Positions 24,501 to 35,841 of a DNA stretch of 64,000 nt are shown here, in pieces. Positions within the stretch are counted from its first letter, which is position 1. Each line of letters opens with the position of its first letter. Below the pieces are notes generated by a model that searched no databases, had not been told where the DNA came from, and saw only the letters and a program-made list of their open reading frames with translations. Made by a program: the position numbers and the translations under genes. The DNA is from Auxenochlorella pyrenoidosa (Eukaryota; Chlorophyta; Trebouxiophyceae; Chlorellales; Chlorellaceae): assembly GCA_001430745.1 (NCBI GenBank), contig KQ482040.1, positions 501,500 to 565,499 on the forward strand, given 5' to 3'.

Positions 24501-24730
24501 GGTGATAGGGACAGCTCAAGCAGGATGAGCCTCGTGCCAACACTTTCTCAGTTCAAAGCCTTGCAGGCCCGGTACCAGCACTGATCACATGTGTCATGTG
24601 CACCGGTGCAGGTACCTGCCGGGTTCGGGGGGCACACCACCGTTGCAGGGCCGCCCCCGGGCCCGCGGCTCCAGAAGTGGCCCGCCATGAAGGCCAGCAG
24701 GCCGACAAGAGCGACATGTGCGCTCTTCAT
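21541..24730 (-). CDS. Membrane-anchored class I SAM-dependent methyltransferase (Methyltransf_24 type)
   Basis: Nine exons (minus): 24730-24616, 23548-23466, 23171-23048, 22839-22822, 22629-22514, 22353-22325, 22169-22094, 21916-21866, 21699-21541, totalling 771 nt and 256 residues. Residues about 5-18 (HVALVGLLAFMAGHFW) form a signal anchor. The fold shows SAM motif I VLEIGGLRGYSARN (about 85-98), IMYTVD (109-114) ending in the acidic motif II residue, LIFFDAH (148-154) and LAFHDTHLWP (178-187), then a C-terminal GWDAFMLHPTFGAM and RHGMVVMQR. These match bacterial and algal Methyltransf_24 proteins, often linked to glycan or O-methyl modification; the substrate is unknown. The IMYTVD block is supplied by an 18-nt microexon. 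Intron 8 has a GC donor (CACAGG, then GCAAGT). The N gap lies inside intron 1, and exon 1 joins exon 2 in the right phase, but an exon hidden in the gap cannot be excluded. Confidence 0.85.
22822..22839 (-). other. 18-nt microexon of the methyltransferase gene
   Basis: The microexon is flanked by a CTGCTGCAG acceptor and a GTAGGT donor on the minus strand. It is inserted in phase 1 and encodes IMYTV plus parts of the flanking Gly and Asp codons. Without it the frame is kept, but the conserved segment between motif I and DIQEVPPV is lost. Confidence 0.8.
23349..23400 (+). repeat. Dispersed repeat copy 1 (second copy inverted at 25627-25688)
   Basis: The core CTGTGTCGCAAGTTCCG is shared exactly with the minus strand near 25682-25666, and the flanks (GATTAGACAGGCCTAAACAA here) resemble the other copy with substitutions and a small insertion. 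This copy lies in intron 2 of the methyltransferase gene. Confidence 0.45.
23713..24493. other. Assembly gap (run of N), inside methyltransferase intron 1
   Basis: 781 unresolved bases. The left flank from about 23648 is a (GT)n tract followed by long G-runs, and the right flank begins GGGGAGGGG, so the missing sequence is probably G-rich low-complexity DNA. Confidence 0.95.
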
Positions 24731-25997
24731 GCCCTGGAAGTGCAAGCCCGTTGCGTCGCAGCTGCAGCAGGATTCAAAATTGGTCTACCGACGGGGGTGG
24801 CCAAGGAGACAGCACCGCCTTTGCTTGGGTAGCCTGCCCCTCATTACGCGCTTTATACTCAAAACAAGCTGTGGTAGTTCGACCACTCTTGAAAACGAGC
24901 TCGCGAGAGCGCTGTGTGTGTGTGCGGTATCTCAACTCCCATAGGGCGCCCACCTCTTGGCTCCAGGAGCTCCCATCACAGCAGATGGCGCTCAAAACTC
25001 TGCTGGAGTTTGAAAATCGGGGTGTGCAATGATGACGATAATGGTGGTCCGGGGGACCTTCCGGCTTCACAGGACCTGCCATGTCAGCAGACTGCTTGGT
25101 CACACAGTCCGGCATCCCGAGTGCCAGCCAACTCGGAATGCAGCGTCAACTGATGTGTGTGGGGTGAGCGAGCTTTAAGAGAGAGTTCAAGCCCGGCTTC
25201 AGCTGGAGCAGCATTAGTTGGTTGGCGACAGCTGTTTGCGCCCCCCCAGTGAGGTGAGGCAGCTGCCTGCATGCTAGCTGATAGGACCATTGGAGGGAGC
25301 AGAGCTGCCTTCATTCGCAGTAAATGCCAGTGTATCTGTGATATGAACACTAGGTCAACGAGTGTATGGAGAGCTCGAAGCATCTCTGTTGATGCGGTCC
25401 CTGCCCTGCCCACTGGCGCCGCTCTGAAGCAGGATGCTTCAGCTGCAGCATGCTGCAGTTTCCGGTGCATGCACGCAGCACAAAGCCATTGCACATGTCC
25501 GAGCCTGCAACCACACTCAGGGCAGCCAACAAGCAATCACGCCCCTCTCGCCTTGGGAGGGCGCTGCTGGACACTTTGTAGGTTCCATGGTGTGGACAAT
25601 GAGCAGACAACTGTGGCGAGGTCTGGATGTGCTTGCTTGCCTGGGCTTTAAGTCTGTCTATCCGCACCGGAACTTGCGACACAGGCCCAAGCTACAGCTG
25701 TCTGCAGATGCTGTCATGCAATCAACAAGCAACAGCTCTAGTACTCTACTACTAGCACAACCCGGCATGTGCACAGTGCACACACTGCTCGTCGTGCGCC
25801 TCTGGCAGTGTTGCTCAGCGGCATACCCGGCATCAGCGACAAACATCACTGTGTCTGCGCAGCTCACACCTGCAGCATGCCCAGCTGTCTGCACTCTGTC
25901 TCTCCAGGTCGATGGCTCTGTATAAAATGGATTGAAAAGTGCATGAGACAGTGCAGCGCAGGCCTGCGCACGCATACATGGCCGGTGTTGCTGCGCT
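24731..25997. other. Intergenic region between the methyltransferase and SCYL1 genes (same strand)
   Basis: No conserved coding block is seen in this 1.27-kb stretch. It should hold the methyltransferase promoter and the SCYL1 3' UTR. It contains the second, inverted copy of a dispersed repeat at 25627-25688. Confidence 0.5.
25627..25688 (-). repeat. Dispersed repeat copy 2 (inverted relative to 23349-23400)
   Basis: Read on the minus strand it gives GGGCCTGTGTCGCAAGTTCC, then GCGGATAGACAGACTTAAAG and GCAAGCAAGCAC, closely resembling the plus-strand copy at 23349. The two copies are about 2.3 kb apart. No coding capacity or terminal structure is apparent. Confidence 0.45.
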
Positions 25998-28900
25998 TCA
26001 CCAGTTGTCGAAGTCGGCGTCGGCCTGCAGCTTGGCAGCTCCCAGCTTGCCAGCCCCTAGCTTCATGCCACCACCAAGCTTGCGCCCAGCAGCAGCGCTG
26101 CCTGCGCCAACACTTGCTGTCGATCCTGTCGCTCGCGCCCCCGCTGGCCGTGCGCCGAGTGGCCGCCTGGGTCCCGCAGCAGCTGCTGGCGCTGGCCTGG
26201 CTGGAGCTGCTGTCGTTGCTGCTGGAGCATCAAGGTCCTCAAACTCGTCATCCCAGCCATCATTGCTGCTCACACGACGCGGCGCTGCAGCTGCTGCAGC
26301 AGCGCCGGCTGTCTGCCGGGTTGCGCCGAGCCGGCCACTGGCCACCCCCAGTTTTGACAGCCGCTGCCGTGCCTCGCGCTCTGCATGAGCATGACAAAAC
26401 AAGGTAAGGTAAGGAGACATCGTTTTTCAAATGCTATGTATCGCCACAGCACCTGCTCATCAGCAGCTAACGGCACCAGAAACTGACGCGGGGGGCATGT
26501 CCTGTCTCACTCAGGTTGTGCTCTCCGCCCCCATCTCACCTGCTGCTCCCGAGTCGGCCATATCCTCAAACACGTCGTCATCTGCATCCCAGCCATTGGA
26601 CGCTGCTGCTGCTGCAGCGGGCGCGCTGCTGTCGCGGTGCGGCGAGGGCGCCGCCGCTGGCGCTGCCGCCGCCGCTGGTGCTGCCGCCGCCGCTGCTGGT
26701 GCCGCTGCAGCGGCTGGCTTGGCAACTGCATCGACGGGGGCAGCCGCGCTGCCAGCCCCACGCCCAAGGCCCAAGCTGCTGGCCGCCCAACCAAAGGAGT
26801 TGAGCAGGCTGCCGCCGCCGTTGGCACCAAGAGCTGCGCCACTGCTGCTGCCCTGCCCAGCGGCCGCCTCGGTCGCTGCCATCGCTGCTGCCTTCTTCTC
26901 AAGCTCTGCATGGTGTGCTTTGAGCTGCTTGGTGAAGTGCTCCAGGCAGGTCAGCGCCGAGGCGCGCACTTCGTGCACAGAATCCACGCACAGCGGGCCC
27001 ACGGCTGGCAGAATCCGAGTGGCTGCATCCTCAGGGCTGTGGTACTTAGCAGTGGCCACAGTTGCCTTGAGGCCTGCCACGCGGGCGGGTGGGAAGCCGT
27101 CGCGCAGAGCACGCGTGAAGGCATTCAGCAGCACCTTTTTGCAGGTCGCCTCTGCAAGTGTACCGGGGGGTTCGGGGAGCAAGGTAGCGGTGTTAGTCTA
27201 AATCTGCAAAGAGAGTTCAAGAGAGTAGGCAAGGGAAGGAAACAATGCGTCAGCCAGAGGGCAACCAGTCAGGCGAGCAGCCTGGCGAGCAGAGCGGGTG
27301 GACCGGGAAGACGGCCCACATTCACCCGAGAGGTGGCTGGCCAGGTTGCCCAAGAGCACAGTTGTGTTGGCACGAATGGAGGCCTCCTCGTCCACCTGAA
27401 AGTGAGGGCACAATGGCAGGCAGAGCGGGCAAGAGGAGATAACAGCAGGGCATGCAAACAACGGGAATCGAGAAAAGCAGGTGCACCAATATATGCATGC
27501 CGTGGTGCCGTCCAGCATGTTGCACGGCCCACAGTTAGTGACAAAGAAGGAGCGTGGCTCGACCCACAGCGGCTTGCCACCTAGTGGGCCCACCTGCAGC
27601 TTGGCCAGGTGTTTGAGCAGCGACTGGTTGAGCGTCTTCTGGCTCAGCTTGGGGCCCAGCACAGCCAGCGACTTGAGCGTCAGCTCGCGCAGATACGGGT
27701 TGGCATCGCTGAAGCCGCTGGCCACGTGGTTGTAGATCTGCAGCCAGGGGTGGGGCAGGCAGAACCGGGGAAGCAAGTCGACAGACACTCAAGAGGCAGC
27801 GCATGAGTTGGCCAGGCTTTGATAGGCAAGCATGCGTCTGGATGCAGACCAGGGCTGCAAGGCTAGCCGGGCAAGCAGGGCATGCTCACCGACACATCAG
27901 TGCTCAAGACACAAGTTCCACGCCAGGCACCCTGCCATGCCATCTGGTCCTCACCTGCTCCTCCACCACCTTGTCTGGCAGGTGCGGCCCGTAAGTGCTG
28001 ATGTTCTCCAGCAGGCCGCGCCGGATGCCGCGGTCATTGGAGGCAAACAGCTTTGTTAGGATGGGCACCACCTGCAGTAGGGCAAGGTGAACAGATCACT
28101 CGGCAGGACAACAGAAAGCAATTCAACAAGGATGCGCATATGCAACCTTATGCTTTTACCGACACGCCAGAAATTGTGCATGCCAAAGAATTATCCGAAT
28201 TTTCGATTAAGTTGGCTCTTGTCAGCGCTGTCTGCTTCACTGACCTGCTTTCCATAGTCCTCCTCTGGCAGCGTCTTGCCAATCTCCAGCAGAGTGGTCA
28301 GCGCCACCTGCACAGCAGAGGCCAAAATGGCCAGCTCAGCAAGGCTGCGCACTGCCGAGCAGCCCTGTGCGGCACTTCTTCCTGTCTCTCCCTGGGCAAC
28401 CTCGCTTGGTGCTGGAAGCAAGTGTCTCTCGAGCAAAGCAAGCGCAGGCAGTCAGAAAAGAGATTGTGCCGCAGCGTTTAGGGCTCACTGGCGGCGCTCC
28501 ACCAAACTCGATCGCATTGGCCAGCATGGGCAGCAGCTTGCGTTGCGCCACCGGCGTGGGGATGGATGGCAGCAGGCTGGGCAACTTCTTGAAGAAGGAG
28601 TCCTGAGAGGTGGAGCAGGGGGCAGCACAGCAGGTTGGCACCACACGCATTCGACAGGCTTGCACACGTTGGTGGCTGCTCGTGTGCAGAAAGTGGTTGC
28701 TGATGATGATGCCTCATGCCTGGCTCCTGCCATGCTGTTCACGGCCGAACAGAACACAGATTCTGCAGACTGCTTGGCAGCAGCGGCGCTGCCATCCCGC
28801 CGCACCTTCTCCATGCTGTCCTTGAGCGCCAGGTTCTCCAGGAAGCTGGTGGCCTCTGCCAGCCTGTTCTTCAGCACCCCCGCCTCCAGCAGCTGCTTGG

Positions 28901-30054
28901 GGTTGAGCCGTCGTGCAGGCTGCGAGGACAGCAGACGCTGGTAGTACTGCAGCAGCTCCTTGGGGATGTGGTCTGCAAGGGCCGAGAGAATTTGAGCAGC
29001 AAGGGAAACGCCATCATTTCCTGCATTCCCAGATGACCTCGGTGGCAGTTAGTGTGCATGCCCACTACATGCCCAGCAGGCAAGCCCGATCTTGCACCGA
29101 AAAGCATATCCACCTGTGTTGCGCAAATCCTCGGTGCGTGCCAGGGGGCGCCCACTGTACACCTCCTGCATGAGGCAGCCCAGCCCCCAGGCATCCACTC
29201 CCCACGCAGGGCCGTCCTTGACTGCCTGCAGGCGGGGAATCACAGCGGTGGGCCGGGAGCTTGGCACATGCAGGGATGCAGGGAGTGCGGCAGCAGGGAA
29301 GTAGCTGCAACTGGATTGCTCCATGCCACCTGGCCATTGCCTTGCACTGAAGACTTCTCTATCGCAGACTTCATCTGCATGCACAGCGGATCTGCCCCCA
29401 TGCACCACCTGCCTCAATCAGCCACACAGCAAGGCCCCCAGCACCCACCTGCCAGTCGCGCTTGGCCACCTCCCCCGGCTTGTACTGCGCCGGCACCAGC
29501 CACTCTGCCGCCGCCAGCGGCAGGTCGTACTGGGAGGCAAACTGGTGCTCGCTCAGCACGTCAAAGCCGTGCAGCTTCCAGTCGAGCGTCTGGGTGACGG
29601 CCACGGCGCCCATCGACACCGCGCCGTGCACCAGGCCGGCGTCGTTTGCCAGGAAGGACAGGGCGCTGACCAGCTCGCTGAGACCCATGCACAGGTACTG
29701 CTCGCGGTCGGCGCCGCGCATGCCCGCCAGCACCTCGGACAGCGGGGTGACCGGCTCGGTGACCAGGTACAGCACCGCCTCGCCGCGCTCCTCCACCTCG
29801 AGCGAGTCTTTGAAGACCAGCACGTTGGGGTGGCGCAGCGTGCGCAGCCGCTTGACGCCGTGCCGGCCCGCCTCGAGGCGCGCGTCGCCCTTGCCGGGCG
29901 CCGCCAGGCGGAACACCGAGACGGCAGCGCCGTCGGCGCGCAGCGTGCCGCGGAAGTGCTGCCACGAGCCAAAGCCGGAGCCGCGCGGGAACTCCTCCCC
30001 CAGATCAAAAGGCAGGCTGGTGCCGCTGACCAGGGCAGTCAGCCGGGAGAACAT
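25998..30054 (-). CDS. SCY1-like pseudokinase (SCYL1 orthologue) with HEAT repeats
   Basis: Ten exons (minus): 30054-29449, 29225-29114, 28972-28806, 28602-28489, 28307-28245, 28071-27955, 27737-27594, 27395-27326, 27151-26540, 26380-25998, giving 795 residues. The N-terminal kinase-like domain keeps the SCYL1 pattern (FGSWQHFRGT; GVKRLRTLRHPNVLVFKDS; VTEPVTPLSEVL) but is catalytically dead: HGAVSMGAVAVT stands where HRD should be, and WKLHGFDVLS replaces DFG. A HEAT-repeat region follows (FASNDRGIRRGLLENI; LRELTLKSLAVLGPKLSQ; DEEASIRANTTVLLGN; DAATRILPAVGPLC). The tail is Ala-rich and low-complexity, with two acidic WDDEFEDL-like clusters, and ends AKLQADADFDNW. SCYL1 binds COPI coat and supports Golgi-ER traffic. 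All donors in this gene are GT. Confidence 0.96.
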
Positions 30055-32108
30055 GGCGGCCCAGGTCCCAGCGGGCCGGCTGCAGCAGGGGCACATGGTG
30101 CGCAGGGTGTCGAGCGGTGGCGGCGGCGGCAGCTCTGGGGTGCAGAGCTCTGGGTACACCTGACGGCGCCGGCAGGAAAACAAACCATGCATCCAAAACT
30201 TCTGCGCGCGGTAGCGCAGGCCGCATTTTGCCGCAACCGCAGGAACGAACTTGTGCGCTAGGCAGCGCTCACCCAACGCAAGGTCCAGTTGCAACCTCTG
30301 AGTCGCCAGATCGCGGTTGAAAGCCAAACGCGGCGCCAGAGCGCTACTGCAAAAAGGGCTGGCCAGCCGCAACTGGCTCCCTGCCAGCGGTTTGCAACCG
30401 TAGATCAGCAGCAGTGATCTGACCGCAACACGCTTTCAAAGGGCGGCCCCCAGCTTTCCCTGCCGGGATGCCCTGCGCGCTGCCGCCTGCACGTCCGAAC
30501 GCGTCCCATGCCTGCTGCCTGCTCAGCCGCAAAAGACCTTCCAGTCGTTGCCAGGCTGCGGTTAACTGCCGCTCAGATCGTCCACACTTGTCCCCCCTTT
30601 GCTGATCCCCAGTCTCATCTGGGGTTAAATGAGCGGCTGGGGTCAGAATCCGTAGGTGGCGGAGGCTGACTATGGCAGGGCGGCAGGCTTTGATCACTGC
30701 GAATGGCATTAATTGACACCAGAAAACCCAAAAGGCTGCTTTTAAACGCCTGTTCTTGACCCCCCATTTTGACGCAGGCGCCTTACCACGTGGCGCTGTC
30801 AGCCGTAGCCAGTGTGGCACCATTTTTCCCTTTGGTTAGGAAATTTTATGTTTTCCTGGCAAACAATGGGGGTGGGTGGGGGGTGGGGGCCCGGGAAGTG
30901 AATTTTGATTTGACAAGCCCTTAGCAATGCAACAGCCAGCAAGGCCGCATGTCGCATATTACCATGATATCGTCGCCTGATTCTTGTGTTGCCTTGCAGG
31001 CCAGGACGCGCAGGTCATTGATGCAGTGAAGAAGGCGGCAAAAGTGATGCACTGTCAAGCTGAGTGTCCAGTACAAACATGCTACAGGCGCGGCCCACGG
31101 GCCATGCATGTGCCATATGGCCCCTGTGTTGATCTTTGGCCAAAGACCTACACTTGCAGCCACTTGCAGACCACCACTACCACCTCACCATCTTCATCTG
31201 CCGCCTCTCGCTGCTGCCTGTTCATTCCATATGCAGCAAGGGTTGTTGGACACGTCTAGTTCTTTCACTATCAGAAGAAGCTGATGGGAAAGGACCAGTG
31301 ATGTGGGAGCAGGCCCTAGGGTGCAGATTGTACGGGCAGCATACCAGGCGTGATGAGCCGGGGGCTGAAGCCCGCGATGAGGGGCACCTCAAAGTGGTGT
31401 GGTGTTGAATAACACCGATTGTGGAGGGGAATGGAGGAGAAGGGTACAGGAAGGGGAGGACGGGGGCTGGCCCAGGCCCAATCAAGGTGCATACAACGCG
31501 GCGTGCTGTGCTGGTACTGCTGTGGCGGCATGGGCATGCTGGGTGGTGTGGAATCACGCTCGCCGTGTCGCGGTTTATGCCGGCACTCGCTCCAGACTGG
31601 CAGCAGCCTTCAAGCAGCACCGGCGTGTAAAACGCGCCCGCCGTACTGAGCTCATCAACAAGGCGTTCTTCTGTCCGATTGTTGATAGTTGGTCCAGTTC
31701 TGAACTGGATAGGTTGGTAATCCGCCTTACTGTCCCTGCACCGCCTTCATCCCCCAGACCGCCTGCCGGCAGGTTAGAGCCTCCGCTAGGCAAGGGTCTG
31801 CACTCGTGCTGATCCTGTGGGCCACACCAAGGGCTGGGAATTCATGCCCAACCGCTTGCTTTCCAGCGTTTCAGATCCGGAAGGGGAGGAGCAGCGGTAG
31901 CCAAAGGGTGGTATGATCCCGAGCTGTGCTCCAACCTGGTGGATGTCTAATTAGAGTTTGCGCTGACTGTCATTTACATGCTGCCTCTTGTTTGCAGTCT
32001 ATGAAACCGCAGCGGAACTTGTGTGGCACTGCTGGCATTCTTAAGCAGGCCTGTTCAAGCTGACCCATGCCCAGACACCTTTCACGTCCTTGCAGTGCGT
32101 ACAACATC
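30055..32108. other. Divergent intergenic region between SCYL1 and the cysteine protease gene
   Basis: This 2-kb stretch should contain both promoters. I find no exon with family support. It has a G-run tract at 30867-30896 (GGGGGTGGGTGGGG and similar) that could form a G-quadruplex, and a 7-bp inverted repeat CCAGTTC-T-GAACTGG at 31693-31707. Frames around 30984-31256 and 31399-31812 look non-coding. Confidence 0.5.
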
Positions 32109-35100
32109 ATGAGCAGCATCAAGTCTGCTGTGTTGTTGGTTATGATGGCGGTGCTGCTCATGCCAGTCTCCGCCAGCCCCAGTCCCCCATCTGCGGCTTT
32201 GGGGGGCTATTTGACCCGTGCAGCTGCTCGTCAGGCAGCTGGGAAACTCTTGTCAATGGTGAGCCTTCATCATATCATCATCATACGCTTGAGATGCCAT
32301 GAGTGTTGATTTGACCGTGAAGTTCACCCCAGGTAGGTAATTGATCAAGAGGAATCGCAAATCTGGCCACTCCTGGCTGCGATTTTTTTTACGCGCAGGA
32401 TACAAGAGATCGTCAGGCCCTTTTCAACCAGACCGTGGGCAAGCATTGGGCGTACACCTGCCCCAGGCACCAATGCCAGCCAGGAGCTTTTTGCGATGAT
32501 GGAAGGCGTTACAAAGCGTGTTTTGCCATCTGGAATGCGACTGTTGATACAATAGCACAGTGGAACAATCAGTCTGACATCTCTTTCTTCAAAGATATCA
32601 ATGACTTCTGGTGAGCTGCATTGACGGGGGTTCTGTTGTCTTCTAGGCATGAAGTGGGAGCTGTTTGGAGCTGCTATGCATGATGGGTGCGTGCTCTCCG
32701 TGCACTCTGCTTCTTTGCTGCTTGCTGCTTGTACATAACTCGCATCCTGCTAGTATGGTATTTGCCCAGGGCATGAAAGTCAAGCGCATGACCAGAAGGA
32801 TTACCTTACACTCTTTCCGGCATCAACCATGTCAACTTTGCAGGATGCTTAGCCCAACTGAGTTTGCCAACCGCCGCCTGATGAAGGTAACGTCAACGCA
32901 TCAAGTTAACCTCCCTCAATGGTCATCTCTTGCTGTGCTGCATATGGTTTCCTTGTTGCCACTATCTCTCCAAATGGCAGGCAGGCAGACAGCATGCTTG
33001 CTGAAATTCCGTTGACGCTTGTTGATTGCCAGCTCAAACCCCTGCCACACTTTGGCGGTGTAGGGCATCAACCCTGCTATATACCGCACCCAGCATGCGG
33101 CGTCAAGCAGTGAATACAATACACCGGCTTCGGGTCGGAGGTTGTTGCAAGCCCTGCCTGAGACGGCTGATTGGCGCCATGTTGCAAAAAGCAACTCTGC
33201 AACTGGCAGTGCCCTCCAAAGCCAGCCGGTGCTTTCTAGCGTGAAGAACCAGTACGATTGTGGTGCATGCTGGGCATTTTCGGCTACCACGGTGTATGAA
33301 ACCATGGCAACATTGACGAATTTGTCGACCACCACGCCCAAGCTGTCTCCTCAGGTTTGTCCATGCGTGAAGCCGTTTCGAGGAACACACAAGAATGCTC
33401 ATGTTTGGTGTTGATGTCCGACTGGCAACTTACACCATCGTTTCATGTGCAGGAAGCTCTGGATTGTGCACACAATGGGACTTCGCCGTGGCGTGACCGC
33501 TTCTTTAATTCAGACGGTTGCAATGGTGGCTTTATTGGTGAGCAGGCCACACCGTGCAGTGTTTGCCCTAATCCTGCCTGCCTGCAATCTTGCCTATTCC
33601 CTAGATTGCCTGCCAGTTTGCAGACAATCTAGATAATCCTGCTGTCCTTGTTGTGTTTGTTGCTTGCTTGTTTGTGTGTCTTTATGCGCATGTGCCCCTG
33701 CTCAGGTCCCCTGCTTTCCTGTCCCATGTCAGGCCGCAAGCTCGTGAACTGCTGGCTTGCCAGATGCATGCCAGCAAGCGTGCCCTTCATGTGCCGGCCT
33801 TCATGTTCCGTTGCCTGCATGTCCACCTCTCTCGCTCCATTACTTTTCTTGGACTCCCCTCCTGGTTTGTGTAGAGGAGGCCTTGGACGTGCTCAGCTCA
33901 CTAGGTGCTGCCACGGTCAAGCAGTACCCTTACACAGGCAAAGTGGGACAGATGTGCAACGTTACGTCTGTGGACAATCGCACCGCCATCCGCCTTCCGA
34001 GCCCTGGGTACAACATAGTGAATGGCTCACGCCAGGACATCAAGGCGGCTGTGTTGATGGGTCCCGTCGCTGTGTACTTCTATGCTCCAGAAGACTTTAT
34101 GTTCTACAGATCAGGTGCGCAACACAAGACAGTTGTCAACACATGACAGAAGCGTCCAGTACGGAAGGTGCAGCACCCACTGCGTGGTGCTCAAGTATCG
34201 TGAGGCATCCCAACCTGCAAACCACTTTAAATAAGTTCGTTGTCACCAGGCTTGTAATTTGCAGGTGTGGTCACAGCCAGCCACTGCCAAACTGCCGACC
34301 CATTCGAAGTCAACCATGCAATGGTGAGATGCACCATGCATGCATGTCCCAATGGCTCTTCCTTTTCTGTAAACCTGCACCATGCTTGTTTATGCACCCA
34401 CTTGCCATGCCGCGTACAGCTGACCTGCCTCGCCACTCTGTGCATACTCGCTACTCAACAGGTTGCTGCATATCTGTGTGCATGCCATGATGGAATGCGG
34501 GACAACTTGTCCGTGCTTTTGTTTCTCAAGCGCAGGTCATTGTTGGCTACGATGAGGGTGGAGAGGGGGGCAAACCATACTGGATTTTGCGCAATTCATG
34601 GTCAGCAGTTGTTGCATAATCTTTTGATGAAATTGATGGATTATTCATCTGTCCTCGCATTCCCAGCCACAATAGCAGCAAGTTTCCCAACTGTAGCTGT
34701 GCTTACGAGCTCAAGTGATTCTGTCTCGTCCTGTTGTGCTTGAAGGGGCGAAGGCTGGGGACAAAGTGGCGACGTTTTTGTTGAGATGACCAGCGATGCA
34801 AGAGGCGCGTGCAACATGTACAGTTATGGCGGAGTCATCCCCAAAACATGTGAGGTCTGCTGCTTCCATGGTGCTAGTGACTATGGATTGCAGCTGGAAG
34901 GAAGTCTTGAAAACTGGCGCAGTGTGCCTTGACAGTTCGTACTGCATGCTTCCCTTTGTGTAGGTGATCCAAAGCTGTGCAGCGAATGCTTGCCAGGGGA
35001 CATGTACACATGCAAGGTTTGCAAGCAAAATGCCATTCTAGCAAATGGCAAGTGCGCTTGCAAGCCAGGTTTTCAAGATTCAGACGGCGAGTGCAAGCGT

Positions 35101-35841
35101 GCATGCCTAGATAACCCGTTGTGCAATACATGCAACGGGAAGGTTTGCGCCGTGGGCGGCTGTGTCAGGACATCTGGGGGCTCCTCCGTATTTCGCACCA
35201 ATGACGGCGAGTGCCGCAAGGTAAGGTGGAATTGGCCTCTGTGATAGTTACTTGTTCTGCAGATTTTCCGTTTGCTTCTCGCATCCCCTCACAAGCTATA
35301 ATCAGCTTGCACATGCATGCCACACTTGCTAAACCTACACGCGTGCACCATCCCTTTGCAGTGTACCGACAGCGTGTCTGATTGCGCAGTGTGCAACCCT
35401 GATGGCTCTTGCAAAGTTTGCAAGCCCGGCTTGCTCCTGAACAACGCCTACCTTTGTGGCCTGCCGGGCAATTCATGTGAGTACCATACCATACATTGTT
35501 GTGTTCTTGCAGAAGCTGCATCCATTGTCGGCCTACAAGCCTGCTTGCTTGCCTGCTGCTTGCCTACCAGTTCCCTGGCATGCCGACCTGCTCATCCATC
35601 CACTTGCCCTCAAACTTGCCTGCTTGCCAGCTTGCTAGTATGCAATCTCAACATCAATGCACATCGTAAACCTGTGCTTGCAGGCAAGGTCAGCAAGTGT
35701 GCCGTCTGCAAGGACATGCGTACCTGCAAGGTCTGCGCAAGAGGGTACGTATTGGTCTCAAACATATGCAGTCGACGCTTAGGCTACTATGGCCATGGCC
35801 GCCCAAGTGGCGAGGATCGGTATAGTGCCTGGGGAAGATAG
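32109..35841 (+). CDS. Secreted papain-family (C1A) cysteine protease with cysteine-rich C-terminal extension
   Basis: Twelve exons: 32109-32258, 32399-32610, 32844-32886, 33064-33354, 33453-33537, 33875-34114, 34265-34323, 34536-34600, 34746-34849, 34964-35220, 35362-35476, 35684-35841, giving 592 residues. The N-terminus is a signal peptide (VLLVMMAVLLMPVSA). A prodomain resembling inhibitor I29 follows (FAIWNATVDTIAQWNN, then MLSPTEFANRRLM). The mature enzyme begins near ADWRHVAK (170-177) and has the oxyanion Gln198 and nucleophile Cys204 in NQYDCGACWAFS, His358 in VNHAM and Asn380 in WILRNSW, so the triad is complete. From about residue 417 to the end a tail with about 26 cysteines repeats CxxC...CKVC...G(Y/F) units (DMYTCKVCKQNA; CKVCKPGLLLNN; CKVCARGYVLVS), like furin-type or protist surface repeats and not plant granulin. 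It is probably vacuolar, lysosomal or secreted. Confidence 0.92.

Noticed and set aside
23604..24584. Frames across the first N gap
   Set aside because: Open only through unknown bases and flanking G/C-runs.
26637..27584. 315-codon plus-strand frame antisense to SCYL1
   Set aside because: Low-complexity Arg/Ala shadow of the Ala-rich SCYL1 tail.
29323..30261. Long plus-strand frame antisense to SCYL1 exon 1
   Set aside because: A mirror of a 606-nt GC-rich coding exon; it has no ATG-initiated conserved domain.
31399..31812. 137-codon frame upstream of the cysteine protease
   Set aside because: No splice context, no conserved residues, and compositionally like the surrounding intergenic DNA.
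35456..35638. Frame with repeated CLPAC-like residues
   Set aside because: It lies in intron 11 of the cysteine protease; the pattern comes from a CTTGCCTG-rich pyrimidine tract.
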